Shown here: piece after piece, positions 1-13,199 of the stretch
How the letters are laid out: the number at the start of each line of letters is the position of its first letter
Position numbering within the stretch: the first letter of the stretch is position 1
Origin: Lepeophtheirus salmonis
Lineage: Eukaryota; Arthropoda; Copepoda; Siphonostomatoida; Caligidae
Reading direction: 5' to 3'
DNA length: 64,000 nt
NCBI RefSeq assembly: GCF_016086655.4
Contig: NC_052141.2
Location: 11,408,001-11,472,000, forward strand
Notes under the pieces: model-generated
Told to the model about the DNA's origin: nothing
Databases searched by the model: none
What the model saw: only the letters and a program-made list of their open reading frames with translations
Translations under genes and position numbers: made by a program

Positions 1-199
1 GGCTTGAGTTCTGAAACTTCTTCCCCAAAAAAGCTATAAAATATCCAGCAGGCTCCTGCAGTTAGCCAATTCTTCCGAACTACAGGGTGAGGACTCAAAA
101 TAGAAAATTTATAAGCTGTTTTCACGCGCCCATATTTTTATTTTGTGCCATTTTTATGGCAAACTTTTAGAGCAAAAGTTGGTAACTCAACAATTTTGT

Positions 200-560
200 A
201 TATTTTTTATGAATATGTTCCCCTCCATGGCTTCAATACGGGAACCAACAGAAGCAGAGTTGGCCTTGATAAAGTCCTCTGTGATTGCGGCCTTCACACC
301 ATGGACATTAGGGTGATAAGCATTGTTCGTCTTGCCCTCCAAGACGCATCAAACAGCGAAGTCATGTTCTCCTGTAGAAATACTACACCTTCTTTGACGT
401 GTTTCCCGGGGAACGTGCTATCAACTATTGCAAGACATTGAGACCTTGTGGTAGACGTCCGTGTTGACTTTCTCGTTGGCTTTGAAGAAATAGGGAGGTA
501 TCTTGCTACCGCCGGACGCCACGGCACCCAGGACTATGGCCTAAGCTGTATGTTTGGTCA
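200..560 (-). pseudogene. Tc1/mariner transposase relic
   Basis: The minus strand reads VLGAVASGG, then IPPYFFKANEKVNTDVYHKV, the segment after the first catalytic Asp in caligid-type Tc1/mariner transposases. A deletion and frameshifts follow, then a C-terminal piece (NVHGVKAAI...RIEAMEG). The catalytic DDE core is not intact. Several stop codons interrupt every frame, so it cannot be active. Confidence 0.7.
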
Positions 561-565
561 TGTAG

Positions 566-2430
566 GGTCTTCTGTGAAGATCTTCTTGTAGGAGATCGAC
601 TTTTGTGCGGATAAGATCGCACACTCTCTGTCGTTTTGCTTGTTGGTGAAATATTTTTCATCGTAAAAAACAAAACAAACATGAACTTGTAGCTTTTTGA
701 CCGTTCTTTCGAATGGTGCCAAGTTCAAAATTGTCAGACTTTTAGAACTGAGGCTAGACGGTCTCCAAGAGGATTCTAATTTTTTATGTCCTCGCTCTGT
801 AGCTATAAGTTACCCCCAATTTTATACTTTTTTATAAAACAAATATGAAATGGAAATATTATTCCATAAATGTGAGAATACAATTTCAATGATTTGATCA
901 ATAATAACTTCAATATTTCTGGCCGGTCTGTGGAAGTCAATTGAGGCGAATCTAACTAATCCTATGTCAAAGCTATCCAATAACTCCTCTGTGATGACAG
1001 TGAATTTAGGCGTCAAGTACTTGGACCTCACTTCCTATATTAAAGGACAGGCTTCCCTCTTACTGGTAAAACCAAGGACCGGGAGTGGTTCACCAAGATC
1101 TTGAGATAGTTGAAGATTGGTCAAATTAATATAAATATATATTTTGATCCTTGAAAAAATGCTCTTTACAAAATATAGCAAATAAATCCGCACAAAATTA
1201 GACTTCATCAAGATATATAACGAGGGAATTAAGGTCAATTTAACAGCCATATATGAGAGATTGAAAGTCCTAGCAACCATTTGGGTCCACTTTTTCCGCA
1301 AAATTATTCACAAGGCGACCATTTACGCCTGAACAAGTCGATTGACGTCACTATGGAGCTACAAAAGCCATGATATTCCTGACCGACCTGAAGAATTAAA
1401 ATGAGTAAAATCTAACGGAGCACATTTCTAAGCTCACTAAAGGCAGCTCTGTTAGCATGATGATGGTGATACCCCTGTATCAAAAACTTAGTTCTCACCA
1501 TCGGAGCCAGCTTCGTGTATAAAATTGAGCGTTTTGTAGTAGCTGACGGCAGCCGAATGGAATATAAATGGTCACTCATCTACATCACTCTCGTTAGTGA
1601 TGTAGATGAAGTCAAACTTTGTCCGGATTTATATGTGGGAAAATGTACGTCTGCTATTGTTTGAAACTACTTAAAGGTCGCAAATTGTACAAATTTAAAT
1701 GCAAATTGTGCAACTGCAACTGTAGCCAGGGCTAATTACAAGAGATAACAAATATCAAATTTGAGTTAGAAATTGAAAAAATAAGGGGAACTAATATAAA
1801 GACTTTTCATGATATTGCATTATTCAATATCAAAATATTTTAAATGATTAAGAAATAATAATATTTATGTCATCAAAAGTATTAATTCACGATCTATAAC
1901 ACATTTTAAAGCCCTTGATCTCCCTAAAAAACATAATTCATGTGAAGTGTAATTATGGAAAATATTAAATTATTATAAACAATTCGAGTAAAATTACAAC
2001 ACTTGTTACAACTGTTCCCATTGTTCTGCGAGCTAAAATATCTCAAATTTATTCTCACACAGTGAGTACTGCATTGAGATAAGATTATATGAACTGATAC
2101 TAAAATGATCAATCATTCAAATGATATCAGTTACATGCCTAACAATGAAAAAACTACTGCACTATTACAAAAAAATACGATCCTTAAAATAACATATTGT
2201 ACCTCTCATAAACAATTTTTATTCATTAAATCAAAGAATAGTGGTCTAAATCTATGGATTTTTTCTACACTAATCTACATTTTATTACGCTGGGTCGTGC
2301 GAAATGGATATACCACTAATTAACTTGATCTAACTTTTTCTCCTCTTAAGTTTCAATTAATTCACTCGTGATAGATTTCTGAAAGACATTTATTAAGCAC
2401 ACAATGACAGATATTATTTATGAATTTGAC
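566..2430. other. Intergenic, no gene seen
   Basis: A+T-rich DNA with no supported coding exon. The only clear structure is a short perfect hairpin at 1577-1608. The short ORFs show no family motif and biased low-complexity composition. Confidence 0.7.
1577..1608. repeat. Perfect 13-bp hairpin
   Basis: CATCTACATCACT and its exact reverse complement are separated by the 6-base loop ctcgtt. No gene lies beside it. It may be the remnant of a transposon end or cruciform-forming sequence. Confidence 0.7.
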
Positions 2431-2600
2431 CTCAATTGCTCTCAATGATTGCCTTCAAGTGGCCACAGAAGGTGGAGTACACTTTCGCAATGCATTCCTT
2501 TCTCAGGAGCTTCCACTCCTTCTCCACAGAGGACTTCAGGTCGGTGACATTGCTGTGGCGTGATCTGCAGCCCTTGGACTCGACTCTGAAAGTAGATCAT
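2430..2600 (-). pseudogene. Tc1/mariner transposase C-terminal relic
   Basis: The minus strand reads RSRHSNVTDLKSSVEKEW, then LLRKECIAKVYSTFCGHLKA and a terminal IIESN stop. This is the C-terminal region of a caligid-type Tc1/mariner transposase (HxNxxxLKxxVxxEW). Only this end survives; upstream sequence to about 2810 is unrecognised. Confidence 0.75.
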
Positions 2601-2931
2601 GCAGATGGGTCAGAGAAGCCCTTGGATCAAACGATTGTATGCAAAGATGGAAAATATAAGGATAGCAGTTTTCAAAAGGATCGTGTCTTCCAATCGTATC
2701 AGTTGAAGATGCAGCTGAAAAACTCTTTAATCTACTTGATATATTGCATGATAATCGGGTCAGTCTGTGGTGATAAATTGATAAGGGATTTTTTTTGTTT
2801 TCCACGGGGATTCTAATAAATTTGGATCAAATAAAAACAGATTAGGGTATATAGTAATAACTGTTTCCTTTGCATTTTCTTCTTCTCATGGTATATATAA
2901 AAAAATAATATTTTCGGTACGGTAGCTATTA

Positions 2932-4226
2932 ATTAGTGTTGGGGTTTGTTCTTAAAATCCAAGACCGGTCTCTAAACCCTTATGATGTTTAGTGTACCAA
3001 ATTCATTTGGTCCTTTAAAGAAGTCCAATCTAGACCAGTCTCAAAAGAAAATTCGGTCTGGACCAGATCCGAATAAAAAATTGGTCTAGATTAGTCTTTT
3101 TTAAATTGGTTAGGAATCAGGACATGCATTGCCCCGCAGAGACGTCTTTTCATACATTTGTTAATTTTGTTTCACTCCCTGGATGGCTCATAAGTTGAAT
3201 CAATGTTTTCCATGACAATAAACACGATTTTTTGGGAAAAGGACATATTGTCGATCAATTCAGTGATATTCTATCAACTCAACCAATACTCGAATTATAA
3301 ATCATGGTCATATAATGAAATGCTCTAATTTCCTTAATGGAACAACATTTTGGATTAAAGGAAGCAATAGTTGATGTTATTATAAAAACCCAGAAGATCA
3401 ACTTTGGTTAATTAATTAAAAAAAATCTTGTCAGTTATTGTCATATATTAAATAAATTAGGAACAAGGGGAGTTCAGAGGATTAACTTTTTAGGGGATGC
3501 TTGATTTTTTGAGTTGATAGCTTCGTTTTTTATTTAAATCAAAACCCCTATTCACAGAAAATTAATTTTTTTAGGAAAATTATTAATTTTAAACATTAAA
3601 TTTTTTGGAAAAAAATTAATTTCAAATATTAATTTTTCTGAAAACTTTCTTAACAAATCCATAATTATTAACAGAAAATTAAAGTATTTGAATAAAAAAG
3701 TAAGACATCCGTAACTATTGACAGAAAATTAATTTTTTTTTGTAAAAAAAATTAATTTTTGACTTTTTTTTCCAAAAATTTCATATTTGAAATTTAATTT
3801 TTTAAATTTTTTTCTCTAGAATTTTATATTTGATATTTAATTTTTCCATTTAAAAAAAAAATTAATTTTCTGTGAATTTTGCAAAAAAATTGAAAAAATG
3901 ACATTTCAAATATTACGTTTTTTCGGAAATAGTTTGAAAAACTATTTTAAGAGATTAAAATTTTGAAAAAAAAATCAAATATTACTTTTTCTAATAAAAA
4001 GCAAAAATTCCTTGATTTGGGGAGGGGTTCGGTACAGCCCTTCCAGCCCTCCCCTTCTTACGCACTTGGTAATGTTGAAAAAATCTGTCCAGGATTTGAA
4101 AACAATTCAATTTCGGTCTGACATCACCGATGGAATCGAAATGTTCGTTTAAATCCCACTAGACAAAAATCAATTAAGACCGAACCGACAAAAAAATCGG
4201 GCTTACGACCAACTCTCAACACTAAT
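2932..4226. mobile_element. Family A TIR element, copy 1, with A+T minisatellite inside
   Basis: Starts attagtgttgg and ends in the inverse ctcaacactaat. Both flanks are rich in gaccggtct / cggtctagacc motifs, in inverted orientation. The middle (about 3530-4010) is an A+T-rich tract repeating 'cagaaaattaattttt' and 'aaatttaattttt', bordered by 'gaggggttcggtacagccc', and looks like a separate insertion. No ORF. It behaves as a non-autonomous DNA element; its parent transposase is not visible. Confidence 0.65.
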
Positions 4227-4579
4227 AGTAATGTAGTATATGATAAATCCAACGTAGTATTGTAGTAAGAAAATGACATTTATCTCTCTTTTACATTGAC
4301 ATTTATAAGTATGTATTTATATACAACTCAAGCATATATTTTTTCTCAAAAATATATATGTGAAAACACAGCTGAATACATAATATTATGCTTTTTTGAA
4401 TAAATAGTACTACATGGAATAGAATCATGCATAGAGTCAGAATAAAAAAGTTATGTGACAATGAAAGGGATGATCGATCACATGTTCATTTTTATTATAG
4501 TACTAATTGAAAATATAATATAATATAATTGCAATGAAATAATATACGGTTTTGCAATGAAATTGCTCGCAATTATTGT

Positions 4580-4771
4580 TGTGACAGTCTTTATATATTC
4601 GGTTCAACTCAGTCCATACTAAAGGACCGTTCCTTAAGACTGAAACTAATTAGAACAGAAGAAATAAAGTTGAGTGACGTCATCAAGGCCCAAACTTTAT
4701 AAGTTTTAGGACTGAACTGGAAGGGACAGTGAGCGGTCTTCAGTCATAAATAAGGACGAACACAATACTAC
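4580..4771. mobile_element. Family B MITE
   Basis: About 190 bp bounded by gacagtctttatatattcgg and the inverse cagtcataaataaggacgaa. The interior contains 'gaaataaagttgagtgacgtca', shared with the copy at 5.9-6.2 kb. Non-coding. Confidence 0.6.
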
Positions 4772-5918
4772 ACACAATCATTTTACTTCGCAATGATACA
4801 TATATTATCCACAACAATTTGTCTCACAATGATAATGAACACATAGATTGTACAGTGCAACGATATTACCCCAAGGATTATCGGTCTCATAAATGGTCAT
4901 CCCTCAAGGGTCAAATAGGAAGTCTATAATATTTTTGTGAGGGTGGAGGTCGTATTTTACATTATGCTATATTAATAAACTGGATTTTTATTTCACTATA
5001 AATGTCGGTTCATTTTCAAAGTATGTATAAATATTACTTAAATGTAGTGTATCATTTATCATTTATCCAAATTGGGATTAAAGATTCTTATCGTATTTTT
5101 GAATGGAACTATCTCCTGAGTGTACATATATTCATCTTTTTATATAGATGTATACAAAATACATTAGGGGTTCTCCTTTATCGGGAAATTGTCTTTGAAT
5201 GAGATCCCGGAAAATATTTTTTTTAATTTGGGGATCCCGGGGAAAAAAATATTTCGGAATCCCGTTGTTAAATAATAAATACTGTCAATAAAGTATTAAT
5301 TCCATAGTTGGTAAGTATTGGCCGTGAATTGAATCACAAACAACTGATTTAGGATCTTTTGTTCTGTTTCTTTTCGGCGGGAAGTTTGTGTGAAAATAGA
5401 TGAAGCAAAAGGAAATCCATTATTTCATCAATAAAGGGCTTTAGTTTGGGTATCTAGTGTTGTATAAGGGCAATCGGTTTACGCTGGATGGCGTTAGAAA
5501 AATAGGATTCCGTTCTATCAAAACTGTTTTTCAATTTTTTAACTCAGGTTTGTTTGAGTGCACGTCAAAAATGGACACCAGTAAGGAGAGAAGTTGCAAT
5601 ATTTGACAGTTTTCCTTCAAACAAGGATCAACCCCAATCCCAGCTCCCTGAAAATGCGAATAGTATTTATGTTTTTGATACTGTAACAGCCAATCACGTG
5701 GTATTTTGGATTTGTCAATCCTTTTCCAGTAATTTTGATGTCAAAGGTTGCAGTAGACTCTGCAAGGGCAATTGCCAAAAATCTGGATAAATTAAATGGA
5801 AATCGTGTAGTCCGACCGTCGTTTAAGCACTGTTTTGATTACCGAGAAATTAATGAATAAAAAATCTATTAAAAATAATGGATTTATTTTTACTACACCT
5901 TATAGGTACGATAAAGGT
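4772..5918. other. Intergenic, one unrecognised open stretch
   Basis: Contains three 'atcccgg' motifs near 5200-5265. From 5554 to about 5838 two overlapping frames stay open (ARQKWTPVRREVAIFDSF in one, SARAIAKNLDKLNGNRVV in the next); this could be a frameshifted relic, but I do not recognise the protein. Confidence 0.4.
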
Positions 5919-6182
5919 ATTGAGTCAGTCCTTATTTATTCAGTCCAGTTTTAAGACTGGTCCTATCAGTATTTGGAACCACTGTTGCTTAAGGCCCTCT
6001 TTCCTTATTACTGTCGGTAAAAGAATTGATTAAAAAGAAGGAGAAATAAAGTTAAGTAACGTCATCAAGGATCGAACTTCATAATTTTTTAAATTAAAAT
6101 ACGGGACTGAGCTGAACCGGATCGAAACTGAACTGGACCGGACTCCAGTCTTCAGTCCTAAATAATGATCGACACAACACTA
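5919..6182. mobile_element. Family B MITE
   Basis: Opens gtcagtccttatttattcag and closes cagtcctaaataatgatcga, which are inverted copies of each other. The interior shares 'gaaataaagttaagtaacgtc' with the copy at 4.6 kb. Non-coding. Confidence 0.65.
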
Positions 6183-6495
6183 GTCAGAACGTGTTATATG
6201 TATATAATTAAATGAAATTTATATTATGAAACACTTTTTCCGGGAATTTCAGTTAGTGTAAACACCGGGAAAACGTACATTGTACATAGTATGACAAAGT
6301 GATAGTATCCAAATGGGTTAAAATATCAAAAGATATATATTTTTTTAAATATTGTTTCATTTAATAGTTTTATGGGGCTATTTTTATATTATTTATTATA
6401 CATTTACAAAATAAGATGCTTTTTTTCTGAGTAATAAAATCACTTTCCCTAATGTATTTTTTTTCTTCTTCAAAGTAATATAAACATGTACATAG

Positions 6496-6960
6496 GAACT
6501 AGAATTGAGTTTCAGTCTGAAAATCCTGGAACAGTCTGAGACCAGTATACTTTTAGACTACCGAACTAATTCCATTCTTTAATTAAGTTCGGTTTGGATT
6601 AGTCTCAAATAAATATTCGGTCTACCTAAGTAGAAAGAAAAATTGGATTAAAATGATCGGTCTCATTTTAAATTCGGTCTAGATCGATTCTGGAGATGAA
6701 TTGTTCAGCTGTGTTTCAAATTGGTGAACATGGACTCACAATAACGTCAAATGAAGTTTGCATAAATCATATTCGTACAACCCATGGATCTAGAGTAGGG
6801 AAAAAATTGTCACACGATTAAATTTCATTCTACGGTATAAGTTTGCCGCATAGAACGAAATATTACGATAAGTTGCCATATGATTCAATTTTTCTATACG
6901 GGTTGGATCAAAATATCGGTCCAAATCGGCTTATAAAAAATCACTTAATAGAAAACAGGA
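6496..6960. mobile_element. Family A partial copy
   Basis: Repeated 'cagtctgagaccagt', 'ttcggtctagatcgattct' and 'aatgaagtttgcataaatcat' match the arms of the full family A elements, but the terminal attagtgttg motifs are missing. Confidence 0.5.
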
Positions 6961-7440
6961 AGAATTCAGTATCACACTGAGTCTAACCGCTAATGTAAAT
7001 TTTTATGAAAGGTCAAACATTCATGACCACTCCTTCAAAATTACCAACATATTTCATGTACGGGTAGAATGTATCAAATATGTATAAAAAAAATTAATGA
7101 TTCTGATTGAATCTGATAATTGCAGTCCATTTATTTTATATTTTTTAGCTATGATTTTATCTATATACATATTTTGCATTGTGTGTAATTTTCTCTTCAC
7201 AATGACGTCAATAAACAAATATTTACATTGTTTTTACAGTAAAATTTTAAATCCCAAAAACTACACCGTTTTAATACCAAGTGGTCCATTGAAATCTGAA
7301 CACTTACTACTTCAATAATTAATGAAGATTGTGAGATTAAAATTAGCTCATATTTTAATTTATTAAAGCATAAACAATTAGCTTACAAAACAAAACAGAC
7401 CAGAGCTCTCTAGCTTACGTACAAGTTGAGAAAATAACAC

Positions 7441-7790
7441 TTGAACATGATTGATGAATTTCCATTTGTGCACTCCAAGCAGTTGGGTGTCTAAAGAAAT
7501 AACGTTTACGCCGTCAGCAAACCCAAAACGTTGGAGAGGAAGAAAGTCTCTGTCAAAAAGGCCAAACTGGACCCGGAGTAGTTATAGAAACATCCCAGGC
7601 CAATCTTCTCAAGACCATGTGGGTCCATGCAAGTGATCTCGGGGTTTCACAACAGACTGTCCAGATAACTATCAAAAAAGTGGGTACAAAGAGCCTTGTG
7701 AAGGTGGAAAGGCCAATTTTGACACAAGCAATGAAAGGATCCCATCTCCTCTGTTGCAAACTCTTTTGAATGAGCTGTCCCATCAAACAA
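7441..7790 (+). pseudogene. Tc1/mariner transposase N-terminal relic
   Basis: Two frames together give KPKTLERKKVSVKKAKLDPE and then HASDLGVSQQTVQITIKKVG followed by KSLVKVERPILTQAMK. This is the second helix-turn-helix of a caligid-type transposase. A frameshift separates the parts and the catalytic domain is missing. Confidence 0.75.
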
Positions 7791-9781
7791 ATTTATTACG
7801 TTGATACTATTTTTTAAATATTAATTTATAGAAGGTACTATCAACACAAAAGAAAGATTTTTTTTTCCTAATTGTGTGTGGATAACATTTATATTTTTAT
7901 ACAAATAATTATTGTTCATTTCAATTAACGTATTATTATTATTAACCGTTTGGATGTTTCATAATTTTCACACCAAGTAGTTAAAATAGATAGTCACTAT
8001 AAAATAATGAAAAATGTATAGATTTTATTGGAAAAGGACCGAATTTGGGCCAATGTAAGTTTCTTAAATCAAATAAAGATTTTAAACAATAACCAAAATT
8101 CTCGGGCATCCTAACTTATCCTGTTAATTAGAATACAAGGCCTATAATCGACACAAATATATCTTTGAAATATTAGGTTGTATGGGACTTTTCCCCTTAC
8201 TTGTTCTTTGTTCACGATTGTTCTTATGTGACATACTGCGTATTCAGAGTTTGACTCGCAAAATGGCAAAAAGGTCCTGAAAATGTTTTAGTAATTGAGA
8301 TAAAAAATCAAAATATCACCTCAATTATGAAAAAGAAGATAAATAATACTGAAAAATGAAATATATGTATCGAAATTATGTTAACTGATTCACAAAAAAT
8401 TCAAGGCATGGTAATTTAGTAAAGAACGAAGAGAATAGAACGGTAATGTTTTTTTCTAGAAAAATCCTATTTCCAACAATGATGCGAGTTAAAAAACTTT
8501 GAAAAAGACAATTCGATACCTAATTCTAATTAGCTACTTATAATTTTATAGGAAGGAAGATTTAAATCTTTGAACTTTTCCTATTTCTAAAATACTCATT
8601 ACTTCTTACAATTAGCCAAATAAATGACTTAATTATTATTTAAATTCATAACATTTGTATGCAACCTTACATTACATATGTATTCAATAATCTACAAATA
8701 AGAAAATTAAAAGTGAAACGGAAAAATCAATCAAAATCAAACTTTTTTTTTTTTTTTTTCAGGAAATCTTTTTAAGGTTTAATATAAGATTCAAGCTTCC
8801 GAATAAGATCCTTCATTTTGTATGATTTTTTTAATAATTAGATCCATTTTGTAGGAGCTGTGTTTAATTGATTGTACTTTTGAATGCTGGAATGTTTTAT
8901 AATTTTTTATGAACTTTAATTTCCATCTAAATACTTAATTCGAAATTAAACTTTAAAAAAATGCTTAAAGGGCAAACCTACTACAATGAAAATGTGTAAT
9001 GATCCTTTTTATATTGCATGGCTTAAATATCAATTGATAAATCTTGATTTTAGACGACAGGTGTTCCAAAACCTTACTTTATTTGCATATTGTATGGTTC
9101 GATGTCAGAAAACACTCTTTTATAGAGAAATACTCGCAATGGGCCTATCTCTGGTTACTGGAATGTCTTGATATCCGGTTTAAGCAGGCTCTATTATATT
9201 TAAAATTATGTATACTTGTCATATTTTGAGTACCTTCCTTCGTTATTTATTACGAACACGAATAATAGGCACCCATTGATACCTATTCATTGCATAAATC
9301 TCAATAGATGTAATTATATTAAATAAATTTAATCTTTTGCATTTGCAATCAAACCCATTTTTCTCCTCTTAAGAAAATTATTAGTAGATGATGAACGCCC
9401 TCACAAACATGCCATGATTGAAATTCTATGATATATTATGTCTGAAAATAAGCGTGGGAGGGCTCTTAGTACATAGGCAATTATTCATGCGTCTAGGTAA
9501 GTGATGAAGTATTCATTCATCATTCATAAACTCTAATGGGAAGGGAATCATTAATCCCTAAATGCTCAGTGACCTACATAGCTCTTGGCTTGAAAATGAG
9601 ATCACATCTAATAAGAGTATTTCAGTGTTGTGTTGGTCCTTACTTAGGACAAAAAATTGCAGATCAGTCCATTCCCATCCAGTTTTGTCCATAGAGATAA
9701 AATATATACATTCTGTGACAACGAATCATTTAGAGCTCATACCTTATAACTTTGAACTATTTTAAGTTAGATGATGTAATT
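7791..9781. other. Intergenic, low-complexity A+T DNA
   Basis: No gene is supported. At about 8020-8160 there is a single diverged copy of the repeat arrayed in the CK2 beta intron ('gggccaatgtaag', 'aaataaagatttt'). A poly(T) run sits near 8742-8759. Confidence 0.6.
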
Positions 9782-10381
9782 CTATACCCATGTTAAGGTG
9801 ACAGAAATTGTTAAGAACGTCAGCTGCTTGGAGAGGTTCGTCTTCAAGGGAAATAATTTGAAAAAGGATGGTCTGTGCCTTGCAGGAAGTGTTGCTGGCG
9901 GTAATCGGTAAATTTGGTATCCAGCCTTATTGGATTCAGTGAAGGGGAAGATAGACAGGAGTCCGATGAAGAGCATTAGAAAGATAGCCCAATTTTTTAA
10001 ATTTAGAAAAAGAAATATAATATTTGAAATTTTATTTGCAAAAAAAAAAAAAAAAGACTCTGTAAATAAATATTAATTTAAAAAAATATTGGATATTTGA
10101 AAAAATTTTGATTTAAAAAAAATCCATACACCAAGCTTCCACACACTCACACACAAATTATAATTCTGGGACTTTTGACCAACGTCAATCCCAGATCTGA
10201 ATCCCTGGACTATGGGGTGTGGGATGTCATTGAGAGGAAGGCTTCTGCGACCTCTCAACCCAATGTGGAGTCCTTGAAGGCTGTGGTGGATAAGGAGTGG
10301 GATAAAATGAGAAAGGACTTCCTAAGGAAGACGTTCTTGGTCTTCCGCCCCTGGATCGAGACTATACTGGCGTCCAAGTGA
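9782..10381 (+). pseudogene. Internally deleted Tc1/mariner transposase relic
   Basis: The N-terminal part reads SVKGKIDRSPMKSIRKIAQF (about 9930-9990) preceded by a degraded first helix-turn-helix. After a poly(A) tract the C-terminal part (10175-10381) reads YGVWDVIERKA, PNVESLKAVVDKEWDKM and FRPWIETILASK. The catalytic core between them is gone. Confidence 0.75.
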
Positions 10382-11617
10382 AGCAATTTTGAGAAATGAT
10401 ATAGCTAATGACATCCTAATAAACCAGTATAAATTCCAATTCTCCATCACTTTTATCTTCAAAAATCTGGGGGAAATTGTACACAGGAATCAATAACTGC
10501 ACGATTCGCTCCTGAAATACATAGAGTGCTTACATTGAGTAAAATTAAGGGATATTTTTGAAGGCGGTAGTTATTTGACCAAAACACTAGAAATTATAGT
10601 TATTCATACATCAATCTTTTCAGATTTTTAGGACGAATCTTCCTATACTTGTACATTTACTGAAAAGCCGCATACAGAAACCCAGAATCGAATGTAAAAT
10701 ACAGTGAAGAACATAAAAATATTTGAAGAAGCGCCCTCCACGTTGTTAACATACCTATTTATTGCTAATACAATTTGAATGTTTTGGTCAACGTCGACGG
10801 TGTTGACTTCTTCACATCATGTCTCTCTATCTCTAAAGTCTAGTCTAAGGAATATTAAAGTCTACTGAAAAGGAAAGAAAACACAACCTTTCACAAAAGA
10901 TGGCCTTAACACACATTAGCTGTAATACATATTATAAAAATCATATAGTTGTATTTTATAATTAGTGTAAAAAGTTGTTCGAACTAATTGTTATAACATA
11001 CGTATTTATATGTTTCCCAAATAAGAGATACTTTAAAAAAATAATAATAAGAGAACACCCAAAAATACTTCAAGATAAATTTATTAGTCATGGGACGATT
11101 CTAAAAAAATTTCCAATTCCAATGCAATTCTAGTGAAAGTTCCTTCTGCCAATGTTGCTATCAGGGGTGTCCCCGGGGTTATATTTTAGAGGGGGCTTGG
11201 TTTTTTTTTTTTTTTTTTTAAAAAGTCAAAAAAATTTAACATATATTTGAAATCTCAAATATTAAATTTTAGATTTAAATTTTGTGAAAAAAAAATTCAA
11301 ATATACAATTTCATATTTAAATTTCCAAAGCTATTCAAAAAAAAAAAAAAAAAAAAAAATGGAAGAAAATTTCAAAAACCTATGACTATTCTCAAAAAAT
11401 AAATGTTTTGGAGTCTTATTGTATAATTTATATTCTAATTGCTAAAATACTGCAAAATCCACATCGAAATATGTCTCAAAAATGGTAGATTTTGCCAAAT
11501 GCATAAGTTAAATTGGATTTAAGCATTTCAAAATGTGTCTTAAAGCATTCTACGTCTAAAAATACTGATGAAAAAGTTTTACATACGGAACCTGCATATT
11601 ATAAAAGTTGAGATAAA
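10382..11617. other. Intergenic with an A+T minisatellite tract
   Basis: No gene seen. At about 11160-11400 a G-rich edge (cccggggttatattttagag) introduces poly(T), poly(A) and aaattttt-type repeats like those inside family A copy 1 and at 19.6 and 26 kb. Confidence 0.55.
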
Positions 11618-12433
11618 CAGTGTGCTAAGTAAAATTGTGGACTTGACTTTATATCAATCTGAATTAATTTAGTAAATATTTTGAATAATTGGTTGGATTT
11701 TAAAAGTAAAGACTAGTCTGGTTAATAAACAATAAAAAGAAAACTTCCAAAAATCAACAGTTGTTAGCATGGAGGCGAAAATGCAAAAAGTGTCTAATTT
11801 GCTTCAGACTCATGTGAGTATAAAGAAGATCATGAAGGTCGTACAAGATATTCTACAAAATTAACAGAATTAAAAAAAGGATGACTTCAGATCAGAGTCT
11901 TGAGAGGTCCCCTGGCAGGGGTATACATCCAAAAATTGGGGATTATGGAGGATGGGGCCAGATTTGATCACCAGAAGTCCGGCCAAGTCGATGAAGCAGT
12001 ATGCCTAGGCTCGAAATGTCAGTGATTGAACTATGATAAGGTAAGTGAAGGATTTAGAGAAAGCCAACGACAACAAAGGCAACTTCTTTCAACAACCAAA
12101 GTCAACCGGGTCAAAAGAGGCCAGAAATTGTTGACTTGATTAAAGCTGCTAATGGGGTCAACATTTCTCACTTCCTTCTTCTTCACCCCCCCCCTCGACT
12201 ATGCCATTATAAGTCGAAAAGAGAGTATGTACTACCCCTAATCGAAATTGGGATGATCTGAAGGCCTCCGTTGAGCAGCATTTGGCGGTCAGTTCTGATA
12301 CCTTCATCAAGAAGTGCTACAGCGCCTTTTAGCCCAAGGTTGGGAATTATTTTGAAAAATAGAAAAATATATCAATAAAAAAGCCCCTTCTTTGTTTATT
12401 ATCAAAAAGTCCACGATTTTACCTCACACACTG
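11618..12433 (+). mobile_element. Decayed Tc1/mariner element with both TIRs
   Basis: TIRs are cagtgtgctaagtaaaattg (11618 on) and the inverse of cagtgtgtgaggtaaaatcg (ending 12433), followed by a TA. Inside, the plus strand carries frameshifted pieces of a transposase: SNLLQTHVSIKKIMKVV, SPAKSMKQYA and a C-terminal DLKASVEQHLAVSSDTFIKK. At 816 bp it is shorter than a full 1.2-1.3 kb element, so it has lost part of its core. Confidence 0.75.
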
Positions 12434-13199
12434 TAGATAATAATACTGTATCGTGAGTAAAAACAGGAGTCGGTTGCAAGCAATGTGCTTGATCACCTTG
12501 GTCATGAGGTCATGTCACTTTTTTGCGTCATCGCATGTCTAAATAGGTTATTTGAAATAACAATAACAACCTAAATGACAATCTACAAATCTATTAAATG
12601 ACCCTTTATAGAGCCCACTTCTAATGTACCTGCGTATTTTTATTATATCTGAATTTCTTATATTCGTATATGACTGAATACATATTCTATGGCACATATT
12701 ACAGTTAAAATCCCCGGAGTTATATTATTCATAAATACATGATAACCATGTAATATTAAGGAATAAAAATGAAATTACAGTACATAGGTATCAATTAATC
12801 TACATAGTTCCTCATTAGAATGACTCAATTTGTGGATAAATAATGCCTTTTAAGACAAAAAAATATCCAATGGTACACAATATACATAAAATGCTATAAC
12901 ATATCAAGACATGAAATTTCTCTTTGAATTTATACCAGACTAAACTTTTACCTTCTTAAATATATTCAATAAGTCGGTACATTATATTCAAAGGAATTTT
13001 TTCCCCGAGTCATTTCCAATACATTTACAGAAGATCTTCAGTCTGTGGGCTTTGACAAAAAAAAAATAATAATAATATACTTCGGATCATTCCAACTAAG
13101 TATGTATCTAAAAAAAAAGACATGAATCGGAATATTTAATGAGGTGTTTGTCAAATCGTTGCGTGTAAGAAACATTTTGGGGTATATACATTTATATAT
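12434..13199. other. Intergenic with a family C repeat copy
   Basis: About 12640-12870 matches the MITE near the CK2 beta start ('attctatggcacatatta', 'ttatattattcataaatac', 'attagaatgactcaat'). No coding signal. Confidence 0.55.

Noticed and set aside
1330..1350. CRE-like TGACGTCA near 1345 (also near 18535)
   Set aside because: No gene nearby; similar motifs occur within dispersed repeats, so chance or repeat origin is more likely.
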